Positions 7,946 through 17,526 of a stretch of DNA of 49,492 nucleotides are shown here, piece after piece (positions within the stretch are counted from its first letter, which is position 1; each line of letters opens with the position of its first letter). The stretch covers positions 1-49,492 of the forward strand of contig JAEZLF010000151.1 of the NCBI GenBank assembly GCA_023435925.1, given 5' to 3'. Source of the stretch: Bacillota bacterium (GTDB lineage Bacteria; Bacillota; Clostridia; Acetivibrionales; DTU013). The notes under the pieces were generated by a model. It was not told the DNA's origin. It made no database searches and saw only the letters and a list, made by a program, of their open reading frames with translations. Made by a program: the position numbers and the translations under genes.

Positions 7946-9085
7946 ATGTTTTTGACAGAGCAGCATGAATTGATTAGAAAGCTCGCAAGAGAATTTGCAG
8001 AAAAAGAGCTTACGTCAGATATCTTGGACAAAGTGGAAGAGTCCGGTGTGTTCCCGCAGGATATTCTTGACAAAATGGCTAAAGCGGGATTCTTTGGGAT
8101 TAAGATTTCGCAGAAATTGGGCGGTGCGGGAAGTGATAACAGAGCATACGTGGTTGTTATGGAAGAAATCGCACGCGTAAGCGCTGTTGCAAGCCTCTAT
8201 GTCTCATCCCCTAATTCCCTTGCCAGCGGACCGGTGCTATTATCCGGTACGGAGGAACAAATCGAAAAGTATTTAAAACCAATTGTCACAGGAGAGAAAA
8301 TTCTTGTTTTTGGCTTGACAGAGCCAGGTGCAGGCTCCGATGCGGCAGGCATGACCACGACTGCAGTACAAGACGGGGAGTACTATGTACTAAATGGGCG
8401 AAAGACATTTATTACAATGGCTCCGTTAGCCGATTATGCAATTATTTATGCCAAGACAGATATGAGCAGGGGCGCAAAAGGAATAACGGCATTTATTGTT
8501 GATATGAAGCTGCCGGGAGTATCCTGCGGTAAAGCGGAGCATAAGATGGGGCTTATTGGCTGCGCCACCAGCGATATTGTGCTGGAGGATGTCAGAATAC
8601 ATAAAAGTGATGTTCTTGGTGAGATTAATCAAGGCTTTATAAATGCCATGAAAACGCTGGACGTCGGCCGTATCGGAGTTGCCGCCCAGTCTATTGGAGT
8701 AGCACAAAGTGCATTGGACGAATCAATCAAATATTCGAAGGAAAGAAAACAGTTTGGAAAAAGAATTGCAGATTTCCAGGCAATCAGCTTTATGATCGCA
8801 GATATGGCAACAAAGCTGGAGGCTGCCAGGCTATTGGTTTATAAAGCAGCCTATTTAAAAGATATGAACCAGAATGCATCCATGGCTGCGTCTATGGCAA
8901 AGTATTATGCCGCTGAAATTTGCAATGAAATCTGTGCTAAAGCGGTTCAAATCCACGGCGGTTACGGTTACATTAAAGAGTATCGGGTGGAACGTTTGTA
9001 TAGAGACTGCAGAGTGTTTACCATTTATGAAGGAACATCACAGGTGCAGCAGATGGTTATATCAGGCCAGTTATTGAAGAAATAG
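7946..9085 (+). CDS. acyl-CoA dehydrogenase / enoyl-CoA reductase (CarC/Bcd-like)
   Basis: A full-length 379-residue flavoprotein of the acyl-CoA dehydrogenase family. The middle domain has the FAD-binding 'FGLTEPGAGSDA' and 'FITMAPLADYA'; the C-terminal helical domain has 'ERKQFGKRIADFQ', 'QIHGGYGYI' and the catalytic base Glu362 in 'TIYEGTS'. With a bifurcating-type EtfAB directly downstream, it most likely runs as an enoyl-CoA reductase, as butyryl-CoA dehydrogenase and caffeoyl-CoA reductase do, rather than as an oxidase. Its AGGAGG ribosome site lies inside the end of the synthetase gene. Substrate specificity (aromatic enoyl, crotonyl or crotonobetainyl) cannot be told by eye. Confidence 0.9.
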   Translation: MFLTEQHELIRKLAREFAEKELTSDILDKVEESGVFPQDILDKMAKAGFFGIKISQKLGGAGSDNRAYVVVMEEIARVSAVASLYVSSPNSLASGPVLLSGTEEQIEKYLKPIVTGEKILVFGLTEPGAGSDAAGMTTTAVQDGEYYVLNGRKTFITMAPLADYAIIYAKTDMSRGAKGITAFIVDMKLPGVSCGKAEHKMGLIGCATSDIVLEDVRIHKSDVLGEINQGFINAMKTLDVGRIGVAAQSIGVAQSALDESIKYSKERKQFGKRIADFQAISFMIADMATKLEAARLLVYKAAYLKDMNQNASMAASMAKYYAAEICNEICAKAVQIHGGYGYIKEYRVERLYRDCRVFTIYEGTSQVQQMVISGQLLKK

Positions 9086-9100
9086 ATAGGGGGGATTTAC

Positions 9101-9886
9101 GTGAAAATATTAGTTTGTGTAAAACAAGTACCGGATACAAATGAGGTCAAAATTGACCCGGTTAAAGGTACTCTTATCAGAGAAGGCGTACCAAGCATTT
9201 TAAACCCGGATGATGCCAATGCGTTGGAAGCAGCTCTGGCAATCAAGGATACGAATCCGGGAACAACTGTTGATGTCATATCTATGGGACCACCACAAGC
9301 GGCTATTATGCTGAGGGAATGTCTGGCCATGGGAGCAGATGAAGCTTACCTATTAAGTGACCGTCCTTTTGGCGGAGCCGATACGTGCGCAACCTCCACA
9401 ACAATTGCCGCAGGTATCAGAAAGATTGGTAATGTGGATATCATTTTTGCCGGAAGGCAGGCAATTGATGGAGATACGGCACAGGTAGGACCACAGATAG
9501 CTCAAAGATTAAATCTGCCGGTAGTAACATACGTGCAGGATATCAAGCTGGAGAACGGCAGGGTTATCGTACAGAGACAGCTGGAAGATGGATATGAGGT
9601 AATAGAAGTACAGATACCTTGTGTTCTGACTGCAGTTAAGGAATTAAACAAACCAAGATATATGAGTATCACCGGAATTGTTAATGCATATGCGAAGGAA
9701 GTAAAAGTATGGGGACATAAGGATGTTAATCTGGATTCATCCTGCTGCGGCCTGAATGCATCTCCGACACAGGTATTCCGTTCTTTTACGCCCCCGCCGA
9801 AGGGTAAAGGTGAGATGTTAAGCGGAACGCCAACGATGATGGCAGCTTCTCTGATCGGAAAACTCAAAGAAAAACATGTGTTATAG
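9101..9886 (+). CDS. etfB: electron transfer flavoprotein beta subunit (EtfB/CarD)
   Basis: The 261-residue protein starts with GTG after AGGGGGG and opens with the classical 'MKILVCVKQVPDTNEVKID'. 'AGRQAIDGDTAQVGP' around residue 125 is the nucleotide loop that, in electron-bifurcating Etfs, holds the bifurcating FAD rather than AMP. The C-terminal 'AASLIGKLKEK' arm is intact. Together with EtfA it should split NADH electrons between the low-potential ferredoxin branch and the enoyl-CoA reductase encoded upstream. It lies 15 bases after the dehydrogenase gene and 15 bases before etfA, clearly in one transcript. Confidence 0.93.
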   Translation: MKILVCVKQVPDTNEVKIDPVKGTLIREGVPSILNPDDANALEAALAIKDTNPGTTVDVISMGPPQAAIMLRECLAMGADEAYLLSDRPFGGADTCATSTTIAAGIRKIGNVDIIFAGRQAIDGDTAQVGPQIAQRLNLPVVTYVQDIKLENGRVIVQRQLEDGYEVIEVQIPCVLTAVKELNKPRYMSITGIVNAYAKEVKVWGHKDVNLDSSCCGLNASPTQVFRSFTPPPKGKGEMLSGTPTMMAASLIGKLKEKHVL

Positions 9887-9901
9887 AAAGGACGAATGAA
9901 T

Positions 9902-11083
9902 ATGGCTATAAAGGTAATAAACGATAAGTGTAAGGGATGTTCAAAATGCGTGAAGAGCTGTCCTTTCTCGTCGATAACAATGGAAAATAAGCTGGCGGTA
10001 ATCGGAGCCAGTTGTACGGGCTGTAATGCCTGTATAGAGGTTTGCCCGTTTGGCGCCATTGAAAAAGTGGAGGGTGAAAAAGAAGCTCAAGACCTAAGCG
10101 CATTCAAGGGAGTATGGGTATTTGCCGAACAGAGGGAAGGCAAAATCATGCCTGTCGTCATCGAACTGCTGGGAGAAGGCAAAAGACTGGCAAAGGAGAT
10201 TGGAACAGAGCTTTGTGCGATCCTTTGCGGAAGCGGTGTAGAGCATCTTGCCGGAGAGTTGTTCGCTTATGGCGCAGATAAAGTATATCTTGCGGATCAT
10301 GAAGAGTTAAAAACATACAGAACAGACGCTTATACAAAAGTCATTTATGATGCGATCAAAACCTACAAGCCGGAAATCGTTTTATTGGGAGCTACTCATA
10401 TCGGACGTGATCTTGGTCCGTGCATCGCAGTTAAAGCAGGTACCGGCCTGACAGCAGACTGTACAAAGCTGGAGATTGACCCGGAGGACAAGAAGCTTAA
10501 GCAAACCCGTCCGGCATTCGGAGGCAATCTGATGGCAACCATCGTCTGTCCGAACCACCGCCCGCAGATGTCTACCGTAAGGCCAGGAGTCATGGATAAA
10601 GCGAATTATGACCCAAATCACAAGGGCGAGCTGGTGAAATTGGATGTAAGCTTTGCTGAAGGTGATATCCGCACAAAAGTGCTGGAAGTCGTAAAGAGCG
10701 TAGGTGAGTTGGCATCTCTGACCGATGCGGAAATCATTGTCGCCGGTGGAATGGGTATCGGAAAGCAGGAAGGCTTTGACTTACTGAAGCAGCTTGCCGA
10801 TAAGCTGGGTGGTAGCATCGGTTCTTCAAGAGCTTGTGTTGATGCCGGATGGATTGACCATTCCTTCCAGGTGGGACAGACAGGAACAACGGTAAAGCCA
10901 AAAATTTATTTTGCTTGTGGAATTTCCGGAGCAATCCAGCATCTTGCCGGGATGCAGAATTCCGACTATATCATAGCCATCAACAAGAACGAAAACGCCC
11001 CAATTTTTGAAGTGGCCGATTATGGTATCGTTGGTGATCTATATAAAGTAATTCCCGCCATCATAGAAGAATTGGACAAATAA
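9902..11083 (+). CDS. etfA: EtfA with N-terminal 2x[4Fe-4S] ferredoxin domain (CarE-like)
   Basis: The 393-residue protein joins a ferredoxin domain (residues about 1-60) to EtfA. Eight cysteines form two C-x2-C-x2-C-x3-C-P sets at 10/13/16/20 and 38/41/44/48. The C-terminal FAD domain is intact ('GSSRACVDAGW', 'QVGQTGTTV', 'ACGISGAIQHLAGM', 'NAPIFEVADYGIVGD'). Ordinary clostridial EtfA of the butyrate pathway lacks the ferredoxin part, while CarE of A. woodii and some lactate-dehydrogenase-linked Etfs carry it. I prefer ATG 9902 (nine bases after AAAGGA) to ATG 9896. It is the last gene of the operon and is followed by a strong hairpin. The iron-sulphur clusters probably receive or pass the low-potential electrons during bifurcation. 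Confidence 0.93.
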   Translation: MAIKVINDKCKGCSKCVKSCPFSSITMENKLAVIGASCTGCNACIEVCPFGAIEKVEGEKEAQDLSAFKGVWVFAEQREGKIMPVVIELLGEGKRLAKEIGTELCAILCGSGVEHLAGELFAYGADKVYLADHEELKTYRTDAYTKVIYDAIKTYKPEIVLLGATHIGRDLGPCIAVKAGTGLTADCTKLEIDPEDKKLKQTRPAFGGNLMATIVCPNHRPQMSTVRPGVMDKANYDPNHKGELVKLDVSFAEGDIRTKVLEVVKSVGELASLTDAEIIVAGGMGIGKQEGFDLLKQLADKLGGSIGSSRACVDAGWIDHSFQVGQTGTTVKPKIYFACGISGAIQHLAGMQNSDYIIAINKNENAPIFEVADYGIVGDLYKVIPAIIEELDK

Positions 11084-11132
11084 ATTTGCAGGCAGTCCCG
11101 AAAATAAATAAGTAATGATAGCAAGGTTTGAA

Positions 11133-11173
11133 AAAGAGGTCTGTCAAGATATAATAGGTTGACAGACCTCTTT
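11133..11173. terminator. bidirectional terminator between etfA and the binding-protein gene
   Basis: AAAGAGGTCTGTCAA (11133-11147) and TTGACAGACCTCTTT (11159-11173) form a perfect 15-pair stem with an 11-base loop. Read on the minus strand it ends in a run of five T, and on the plus strand in TTTGCATTT. It lies between two convergent operons. Confidence 0.85.
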
Positions 11174-11222
11174 GCATTTCGTTTATCCTAAGGTGTATAT
11201 CTGCAGGAAACAACAAATTGTA

Positions 11223-13016
11223 TTATTTACCTGCCGCTGCATTCTTAGCATCCAACTCAATCTGCCATTTCTCCTTATCGAACTTCACGACATTTTCGAA
11301 TCCGTTACCATTCATCTGCCCTACCATTTCATCCCACAGAGAATCGAATTTGTCATTACTGCCACAGAAGATCATCTTCCAGGAATATTCCTCAAGAACC
11401 TCTTCACAGGAGTTACGAGCAACAGCGATATCGTTTGGATCGCTTGGGAGCGTTACGCTGACATTCGGGCTTATTACCAGCTTATTATTATTCTTCATCC
11501 ACTCTGCAGGCTCAGCTGCACCGAATTTTGCAGCCCAGTCCTTCTTCATCTGTGTCTGTGTAGCTGCCTTGTAAGTGCTCCAATAGTTACTGTTATAGGG
11601 TTCACCCGTATTCGGGTTTGTGCTTATGGCCTCAACGATCCACTGATTGATTGCATTGTTACCGTCATTGAATCCGCCTCCGCCGTATTCCGCAGGTACA
11701 GGCAGGTTATCCATCAACGCATTATCATTGATCTTAGTAAATTTGCCGTCAGCTCCAACTGTATAGTTGAATCCTTCAATACCATCATGCTCAAACTGCA
11801 AACCTTCAGGGCTTGCATACCAGTCAAGGAATTCCATGATCCTGGCGTACTTTTCATCGTCAACACCTGCGCCAACACCAAATACACGTCCGCTTCCATA
11901 GTATGTATCCGAATCAGCATAATAACTCTGATCCTTAACAGGAGTGAAGATAAATGCCGTACCATCTTTCAGTTTGTCCTGTGTGTTCCAGAAGCCTACC
12001 TGCCAGCTGTACCACATCAGGAAGACCTGGCCCGCTGTGAGCTTAGGATATACAGCATTCCAATCCTGTGATTTGGAATCAGGATCAACCAAGCCCTTCT
12101 GCTGTAAATCAAACAAGAAATGAAGCATTTTGTAATAGGTTCCAGCTTTATCGGTAATCGTGCCCCATGATCCGTCAGGTTTGAGGACTATAGAGCCTTT
12201 TATCTTTTCTCCATACCATGTGGTCAGCTGAACAACATTTGCAATACCCATCATGTTGTCGCCGCCATCCCAGTCAGGCCATAATGTTACAGCATAGGTT
12301 TTATCGCCTGCCGCATTGGTAGGATATTTCTTCTGCATCTGTGCCAGGACATCCACAAGTCCGTTTAAGTCCGCTATTTCAGGGCTTCCAATGCCGGTGT
12401 AAAGATCCCAGCGGAGTAGAGGGCTTGAATAAATAACATCCTGTGAATAAGATAATGGTGACGTATTCGTCATCTGGCAAGGGATACCAAAGGTTTTTCC
12501 CGCTTCATTCGTAGGTATGCCTTTGTTATACGTATCAATCTGTTCTTTATAATCCATCAGATTAGCCCAATTTCCGATATCTGCACTGATGTCCTTGATC
12601 AATCCGTTCTGAACACAATCAGAAAAATCTGCAGGTTCAAGAAGAACGATATCACCCAGATTGCCGGAAGCGATACGTGTCTGATATAATGCGTTACCAG
12701 CTACCTGTGGAGCAAGAATGTTAAGCGCAAGGTTAAACCTTTCCTTTACAACCTGGTCAAACCACCCGCTCTGTAATCCTTGATAGTTAGCAGCTACGTC
12801 ATAGATATCAATCGTCAGCTGTTTATCGTGGGAAATCGTTTTGGCTGTACTTTCGTCGCTTGTTTCTGCCGGTGTCTCTGTTCCTTTGTCTGCGGGTGCT
12901 GCGGTTGTCGCGGGTGTGTCCGTGTTGGTATTTGCTGCGTTTCCGCATCCAGCAAGAACCATTGTTACAACAAGTGATATTGCCAACAGCACTGATAGTA
13001 ACCTTTTGTGACTCAT
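11223..13016 (-). CDS. extracellular solute-binding lipoprotein (ABC sugar uptake, LplA-like)
   Basis: The 597-residue protein begins with a lipoprotein signal peptide whose lipobox is L-A-G-C with Cys24, followed by a Thr/Ala/Pro-rich linker. The rest has the size and motifs of the large family 1 binding proteins of the Lpl type that capture oligosaccharides for CUT1 importers. AGGAGG lies just upstream of the ATG. It is the last gene of the operon after two permeases and a GH51 arabinofuranosidase. An arabinose-containing oligosaccharide is therefore the best guess for its ligand. No ATPase gene is present, so a shared MsmX-type ATPase elsewhere is likely. Confidence 0.9.
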   Translation of the reverse strand: MSHKRLLSVLLAISLVVTMVLAGCGNAANTNTDTPATTAAPADKGTETPAETSDESTAKTISHDKQLTIDIYDVAANYQGLQSGWFDQVVKERFNLALNILAPQVAGNALYQTRIASGNLGDIVLLEPADFSDCVQNGLIKDISADIGNWANLMDYKEQIDTYNKGIPTNEAGKTFGIPCQMTNTSPLSYSQDVIYSSPLLRWDLYTGIGSPEIADLNGLVDVLAQMQKKYPTNAAGDKTYAVTLWPDWDGGDNMMGIANVVQLTTWYGEKIKGSIVLKPDGSWGTITDKAGTYYKMLHFLFDLQQKGLVDPDSKSQDWNAVYPKLTAGQVFLMWYSWQVGFWNTQDKLKDGTAFIFTPVKDQSYYADSDTYYGSGRVFGVGAGVDDEKYARIMEFLDWYASPEGLQFEHDGIEGFNYTVGADGKFTKINDNALMDNLPVPAEYGGGGFNDGNNAINQWIVEAISTNPNTGEPYNSNYWSTYKAATQTQMKKDWAAKFGAAEPAEWMKNNNKLVISPNVSVTLPSDPNDIAVARNSCEEVLEEYSWKMIFCGSNDKFDSLWDEMVGQMNGNGFENVVKFDKEKWQIELDAKNAAAGK

Positions 13017-13080
13017 GACTAAATCCTCCTTTAATTAAATTATTAATATAATCAACAACGATGTTTGACTTCGTCGTTCA

Positions 13081-14010
13081 TTATCCTTTTACTGCACCAA
13101 TCATGATGCCTTTTGCAAAGAACCTCTGGAATAGCGGATATACAATGATGATAGGCGTTACGACAAAGATAGTGACCGTCATACGGATCGAGGTTGCTGT
13201 CTGTGCCTTGGCCAGACTCGCCGCAAGATTCGCTGTACTTGATGAGTTATTTATTAAGCCCTTCAAAGAGTTCGCCTGATTAACGTATTGATATAAAATG
13301 AACTGCAGAGTATACAATTTGTTATCCGTCACAAGGAGCAATGTATCCTGGAAAGCGTTCCACTGGTTCACTGCAGCAAAGATTGCAATTGTTGCAAGAA
13401 TCGGTTTAATGATTGGAAGCATGATCCTGAAGAATATTGTCAGGGTTCCAGCGCCGTCAATTTCCGCAGCATCCTGAAGTGATTTTGGCGTAGACTCGAC
13501 AAAAGTCTTGCACAGTACAATATAAAAAGGCTGTACAACAACCGGCCAGATGTATCCCCAGAAATTGTTGGTCAGCTTGAGATTCATCATGGTAATATAC
13601 CACGGAATAATGCCGGCATTAAAATACATGGTTGCTACCACAAAGCGGTACCAGAATTTCCTGCGCCACAACGATTCTCTTGTAAACATATACCCAAGAA
13701 AAGCTGCAAAAATGACCGTCAGTACTGTTCCTATAATTGTTCTCGCCAGCGAGATCTTTAATGCATTGAACAAATCCGGGATCTTCAGTACATTTACATA
13801 GTTGGAAAAATGTACTTCCAAAGGCCAAAATAGTACTTTTCCCTTATCACTCAGGTTATTTGCACTGATGGAGTTAATAAAAATATAGTAAAACGGATAA
13901 ACGCATACGAAAGCAAATATGGAATATATGAAATAGTTGACAGCGTTTATGCTCTTTTCACCTATGCTGGTTTTCATTTTATGTGAATGTGCTTTCTTTT
14001 TGATCATCAT
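13081..14010 (-). CDS. ABC sugar permease, LplC type (CUT1)
   Basis: The 309-residue inner-membrane permease has six predicted helices and the binding-protein-dependent transport signature about two-thirds along ('ESTPKSLQDAAEIDGAGTLT', the EAA loop that docks the ATPase). A basic N-terminus precedes helix 1. The C-terminus 'FAKGIMIGAVKG' is the typical ending of LplC/YtcP permeases. GGGAGG stands eight bases upstream of the chosen ATG. It lies 26 bases after its partner permease and 64 bases before the binding-protein gene. Confidence 0.92.
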   Translation of the reverse strand: MMIKKKAHSHKMKTSIGEKSINAVNYFIYSIFAFVCVYPFYYIFINSISANNLSDKGKVLFWPLEVHFSNYVNVLKIPDLFNALKISLARTIIGTVLTVIFAAFLGYMFTRESLWRRKFWYRFVVATMYFNAGIIPWYITMMNLKLTNNFWGYIWPVVVQPFYIVLCKTFVESTPKSLQDAAEIDGAGTLTIFFRIMLPIIKPILATIAIFAAVNQWNAFQDTLLLVTDNKLYTLQFILYQYVNQANSLKGLINNSSSTANLAASLAKAQTATSIRMTVTIFVVTPIIIVYPLFQRFFAKGIMIGAVKG

Positions 14011-14036
14011 CTCATTATCCTCCCGACTCTATGAGC

Positions 14037-14957
14037 TTAAATAAAGCCATCGCCTCTAACCATCTTAGAAATACCATTTGTCACGCATAGGAGCACAATA
14101 CTGATAATGCTCTTAAACATACTGACAGCGACGGAAAGAGAATAGCCTCCGTTTCCCATGGCCAGATTATATACATACAGGTCCAGAACCTGAATATGAT
14201 CCTTGTTGAAAGCATTCTGGAATACATAAAACTGTTCCATTCCATTAGATAGGAAATTGGCGAGATTTAACATGACAATTACAAAATAGGTTGGCAGCAG
14301 ACTTGGAATGGTGACATGCCAAATAATTTGCATTCTGGATGCGCCATCTACCTTCGCCGCAGTAATGATCTCTTCGTCAATGCCGGCAATAGCTGCAATA
14401 TACATAATAGCGGCCCATCCAGCATTTTTCCATGTCAGCCATAGCCACATTTTAAACCAAATATGCTCGGAGGACGCTAAAAATATCTGCGGTTCACTGA
14501 TTAATTCCAGTTTCATTGCTACAATATTGACAACACCTGTGCTGCTGAAAATAGAATAAGCAACGGAATATACCAGAACCCAGCTGATAAAATTCGGAAA
14601 CGTAGTTACTGTCTGTACAAATCTCTTGAATTTCGTGTTCTTTATTTCATTAAGAAACACGGCAAAGAACATTGGGAACCAGGAAAACAGAAGGCTTATG
14701 CCACTAATTGCAAAGGTATTCCTCAGTACCTCAATCAGCTGGGCCACCCTTACCTCGTTCTCTATCATTGTGATAAACCATTTTAACCCGACAAACTTTT
14801 CCCATGTTAACGGGAATGGAGGTTTATAATCGAAAAAAGCATAAATCCAGCCATAAAGCGGATAATACGAAAAGATAGCTACAATAGCCAAGAAAGGCAA
14901 TATGTAAAGAAACTCAACAAACGATCTGGCCTTTCTCTTGTTTTCAATCAACCTCAT
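14037..14957 (-). CDS. ABC sugar permease, LplB type (CUT1)
   Basis: This 306-residue partner permease has six helices, an LplB-like start ('FLYILPFLAIVAIFSYYPLYG') and an EAA loop 'DEEIITAAKVDGASRMQ' near residue 200. I start at ATG 14957, nine bases after GGGGG. A TTG 27 bases upstream also opens the frame but would place the ribosome site inside the gene. It follows the GH51 gene by 39 bases and forms the heterodimeric channel with the LplC-type permease downstream. Confidence 0.92.
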   Translation of the reverse strand: MRLIENKRKARSFVEFLYILPFLAIVAIFSYYPLYGWIYAFFDYKPPFPLTWEKFVGLKWFITMIENEVRVAQLIEVLRNTFAISGISLLFSWFPMFFAVFLNEIKNTKFKRFVQTVTTFPNFISWVLVYSVAYSIFSSTGVVNIVAMKLELISEPQIFLASSEHIWFKMWLWLTWKNAGWAAIMYIAAIAGIDEEIITAAKVDGASRMQIIWHVTIPSLLPTYFVIVMLNLANFLSNGMEQFYVFQNAFNKDHIQVLDLYVYNLAMGNGGYSLSVAVSMFKSIISIVLLCVTNGISKMVRGDGFI

Positions 14958-14996
14958 TGCACACAGCCCCCTTGTCCAATGCAAAATAAAATCTAC

Positions 14997-17462
14997 TTAC
15001 ACAAGCTTTTTCAGCCTAATCACATTTACGGAAAACGGAGGCGCTTTATAAACAAAGTTCCTGGCAGCTCCGTTCAGGCTAAGGGTAACATCGCATACGT
15101 TTTGCGGATGCTCAAAGCCATTTTCTGCTGTTTTTTCACCGCTGATGACATCTGCCTCGTAACGGCTGTCCACATCACAGTCCAGAATCATCTCAATGTC
15201 ATCTTCTTCCTCAGACATATTAACAGCTTTAATAAATATTTCTGAATCCGTATCACTTGCAATCCAAGTCAAGGCTTGAAAGGTCGGAACGGCTGCCTCA
15301 TGCACAAGCTCCCGATTCAGGTATAATCGCATCCTTTTTCCATCCGCCTCATAACGGAACCAGTTAAATTCATCCGCTTTCAGTTCAACTTCAACAGTTG
15401 GAGATAATGCGATGTTGTGAGGATGTGCCTTCTCAACAAATGTACTGACTCCATTATTGATACTCCACAGGAATGGTTTAACATTCTCTCCATTCCACTC
15501 TCTGGGCGGGTTTGTCTCGTCGGGGACATAGACTGATTTGGGAACTCTTGAACTATAAACACCAATTGTAATCTCTCTGCGGTCATCAGCAAAAATCTCT
15601 ACCTCGAAATCACCCGCAGTAGCATCCTCTTCACCAAAAACCACAAAACCCTTTTCGGGGTCTATACCGGACAATTTCTTGCTTTCTTCTAACTGCGCCC
15701 GGTCCGGAGCTGTCACACAGAAAAAGTCTGATTGCTTCTCAATATGTCCCATTAGCTCATGGGTAACTTCAATTTCCTTCCCGTTCCATTTCGCATTTCG
15801 GAAGCGCAATCCGGGTGCTCCAAGTATGGACCCCATTCCTTTCACCGGTCTGTATATATTCCTTGTTTCTCCGGTAGAATATACGATGTTTTCTCCCCTG
15901 TTATTGCCAAACAGCTTCCAGACATAATATGACGGAATTCCTATGCTTGTAGAATTATTGAATCGGATCATGTTGGGAAACCACGAGTTATAATTCACAT
16001 TTTCAAGCAGCGGCGCATAGGAAATAAAAGTAACTACATCCTGATTCCTTTCGGCACCAACAAGAAATGCCGCTTCCCCAAGAGCCCCATATAACTGACC
16101 CATATATCCCCTGACTACTGAGACCTCGCCTAGAAATATCTCAGGTCCTTTTCTGTCGTATTTGTCAAAATAATGCGTATTTTCGGCAAAGTACTCTGCT
16201 GTATTGTAAAAATGCTCATCCACAATGTCAGCAGGCAGGCCCTGCTCCTCGACATGGATATTGGCCACGAATCTGATCCATGGATAACGTTGAAGAATTG
16301 CATCACGACATTTCATATATCGTTCCTGGTAATCGTAACCGGAATTCTCGTTTCCGATCTCCATATAGTTCATTTTGAAAGGCCTCGGATGACCCATATC
16401 CGCACGCAGCTTTCCCCATTTACTTTCCTTGGGACCAACTGCATATTCGATTGCGTCCAGTGTATCCTGAATCATTTCTTCAAGGTCAGTTCCTTCCATT
16501 AATACAGATTCTCTGGCCTGGCAAGTCATTCCACAGTTAAAAACATACAGCGGTTCCATGTCGAGGTCCTCGCAGAGCTGTAAGTACTCGTGGAATCCCA
16601 AGCCGTTGTATGTACGGTAATGCCACATCAACAGATGACCTGGCCGTTCCCATACAGGTCCGACTATATTACGAAAACGCATTGCCGTCGACGGGGTAAA
16701 ACCTTCCACAATACACCCGCCCGGAAATCTCAAGAATTTCGGTTTTAAAGCTTTTAATTTTTCAACAATATCTTTTCTAAGTCCATGTCCCATATAAGTA
16801 TCTGCCGGCATCAATGAAACAAATCCCAGCTTTACTTTCCCACCGTCATGACAGCGAATCTCCAGCTTTGCATCGGTAGAGTCCGCCTCTGCAATGAATA
16901 CTGCATCATACCGGGAATATGCCGTACTGTTCACTGTAAACTCTGTACTGCAGAAGACCTGTTCTCCCTTTTTTACAGAGACGGTCAGCCTTTTTTCATC
17001 ATCTGATTTGGCAAACATAAAAAAAACATAGGAGGCACCTGCTTTTTGGGGAATACCACAATATCCGGTATTCCAGATGCAGCCTTCCTTTTGGAAGTCT
17101 ACCTCCAGTGCTGCCTGCCTATGTTCGTTCAGTGTATCCCCAGTATCCAGTTCTATTCTGGCATTTTGGCAATACCAAGCCGGAATAGCCGTATACGCTG
17201 TATAATTATTACGAATCCATCTGGATAGACCTTCCCCATGATTGAATTCATCTCGCCAGCCTGAAGAGGAAAGTATTGCATAGTCATTATCCTGTGTTGT
17301 GCAGTCCACAGGCGGGATTGAATCCTCAAACGTCCTGTTCCTGATCATCTCAGGATACAAGCCCCCATCTGCCGCCCTGTTGATGTCCTCGATAAAGATT
17401 CCGTATAAATTCTTTGTTACAGGAATTATTTTATGTGCTGTCTCTATCGCGATTCTGCTCAT
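14997..17462 (-). CDS. GH51 alpha-L-arabinofuranosidase, intracellular
   Basis: The 821-residue enzyme has no signal peptide and so acts on imported oligosaccharides. Its order is a short family start ('YGIFIEDINRAADGGLYPEMI'), a carbohydrate-binding-like beta insert (about residues 70-220), the TIM barrel with acid/base Glu372 ('EIGNEN') and nucleophile Glu446 ('FLGEVSV'), and the C-terminal beta domain. Both retaining-glycosidase glutamates are present. The start ATG 17462 follows AAGGAG by five bases; a GTG 27 bases upstream lacks a ribosome site. It is the first gene of the ABC-uptake operon behind a strong promoter, with the LacI regulator upstream. The product is probably free L-arabinose from arabinoxylan or arabinan fragments. 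Confidence 0.9.
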   Translation of the reverse strand: MSRIAIETAHKIIPVTKNLYGIFIEDINRAADGGLYPEMIRNRTFEDSIPPVDCTTQDNDYAILSSSGWRDEFNHGEGLSRWIRNNYTAYTAIPAWYCQNARIELDTGDTLNEHRQAALEVDFQKEGCIWNTGYCGIPQKAGASYVFFMFAKSDDEKRLTVSVKKGEQVFCSTEFTVNSTAYSRYDAVFIAEADSTDAKLEIRCHDGGKVKLGFVSLMPADTYMGHGLRKDIVEKLKALKPKFLRFPGGCIVEGFTPSTAMRFRNIVGPVWERPGHLLMWHYRTYNGLGFHEYLQLCEDLDMEPLYVFNCGMTCQARESVLMEGTDLEEMIQDTLDAIEYAVGPKESKWGKLRADMGHPRPFKMNYMEIGNENSGYDYQERYMKCRDAILQRYPWIRFVANIHVEEQGLPADIVDEHFYNTAEYFAENTHYFDKYDRKGPEIFLGEVSVVRGYMGQLYGALGEAAFLVGAERNQDVVTFISYAPLLENVNYNSWFPNMIRFNNSTSIGIPSYYVWKLFGNNRGENIVYSTGETRNIYRPVKGMGSILGAPGLRFRNAKWNGKEIEVTHELMGHIEKQSDFFCVTAPDRAQLEESKKLSGIDPEKGFVVFGEEDATAGDFEVEIFADDRREITIGVYSSRVPKSVYVPDETNPPREWNGENVKPFLWSINNGVSTFVEKAHPHNIALSPTVEVELKADEFNWFRYEADGKRMRLYLNRELVHEAAVPTFQALTWIASDTDSEIFIKAVNMSEEEDDIEMILDCDVDSRYEADVISGEKTAENGFEHPQNVCDVTLSLNGAARNFVYKAPPFSVNVIRLKKLV

Positions 17463-17526
17463 AAATCTCCTTTTCGTTTTCCAACACACTATGCAAATAT
17501 GTTTATCGTTTTACTACTTATTGTAT

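Noticed and set aside
9502..10059. 185-codon minus-strand frame over etfB/etfA
   Set aside because: Antisense to two strongly supported flavoprotein genes, with no start signals.
11172..12071. 299-codon plus-strand frame opposite the binding-protein gene
   Set aside because: It is antisense to a well-supported lipoprotein gene, lacks a ribosome site and has no protein-family features.
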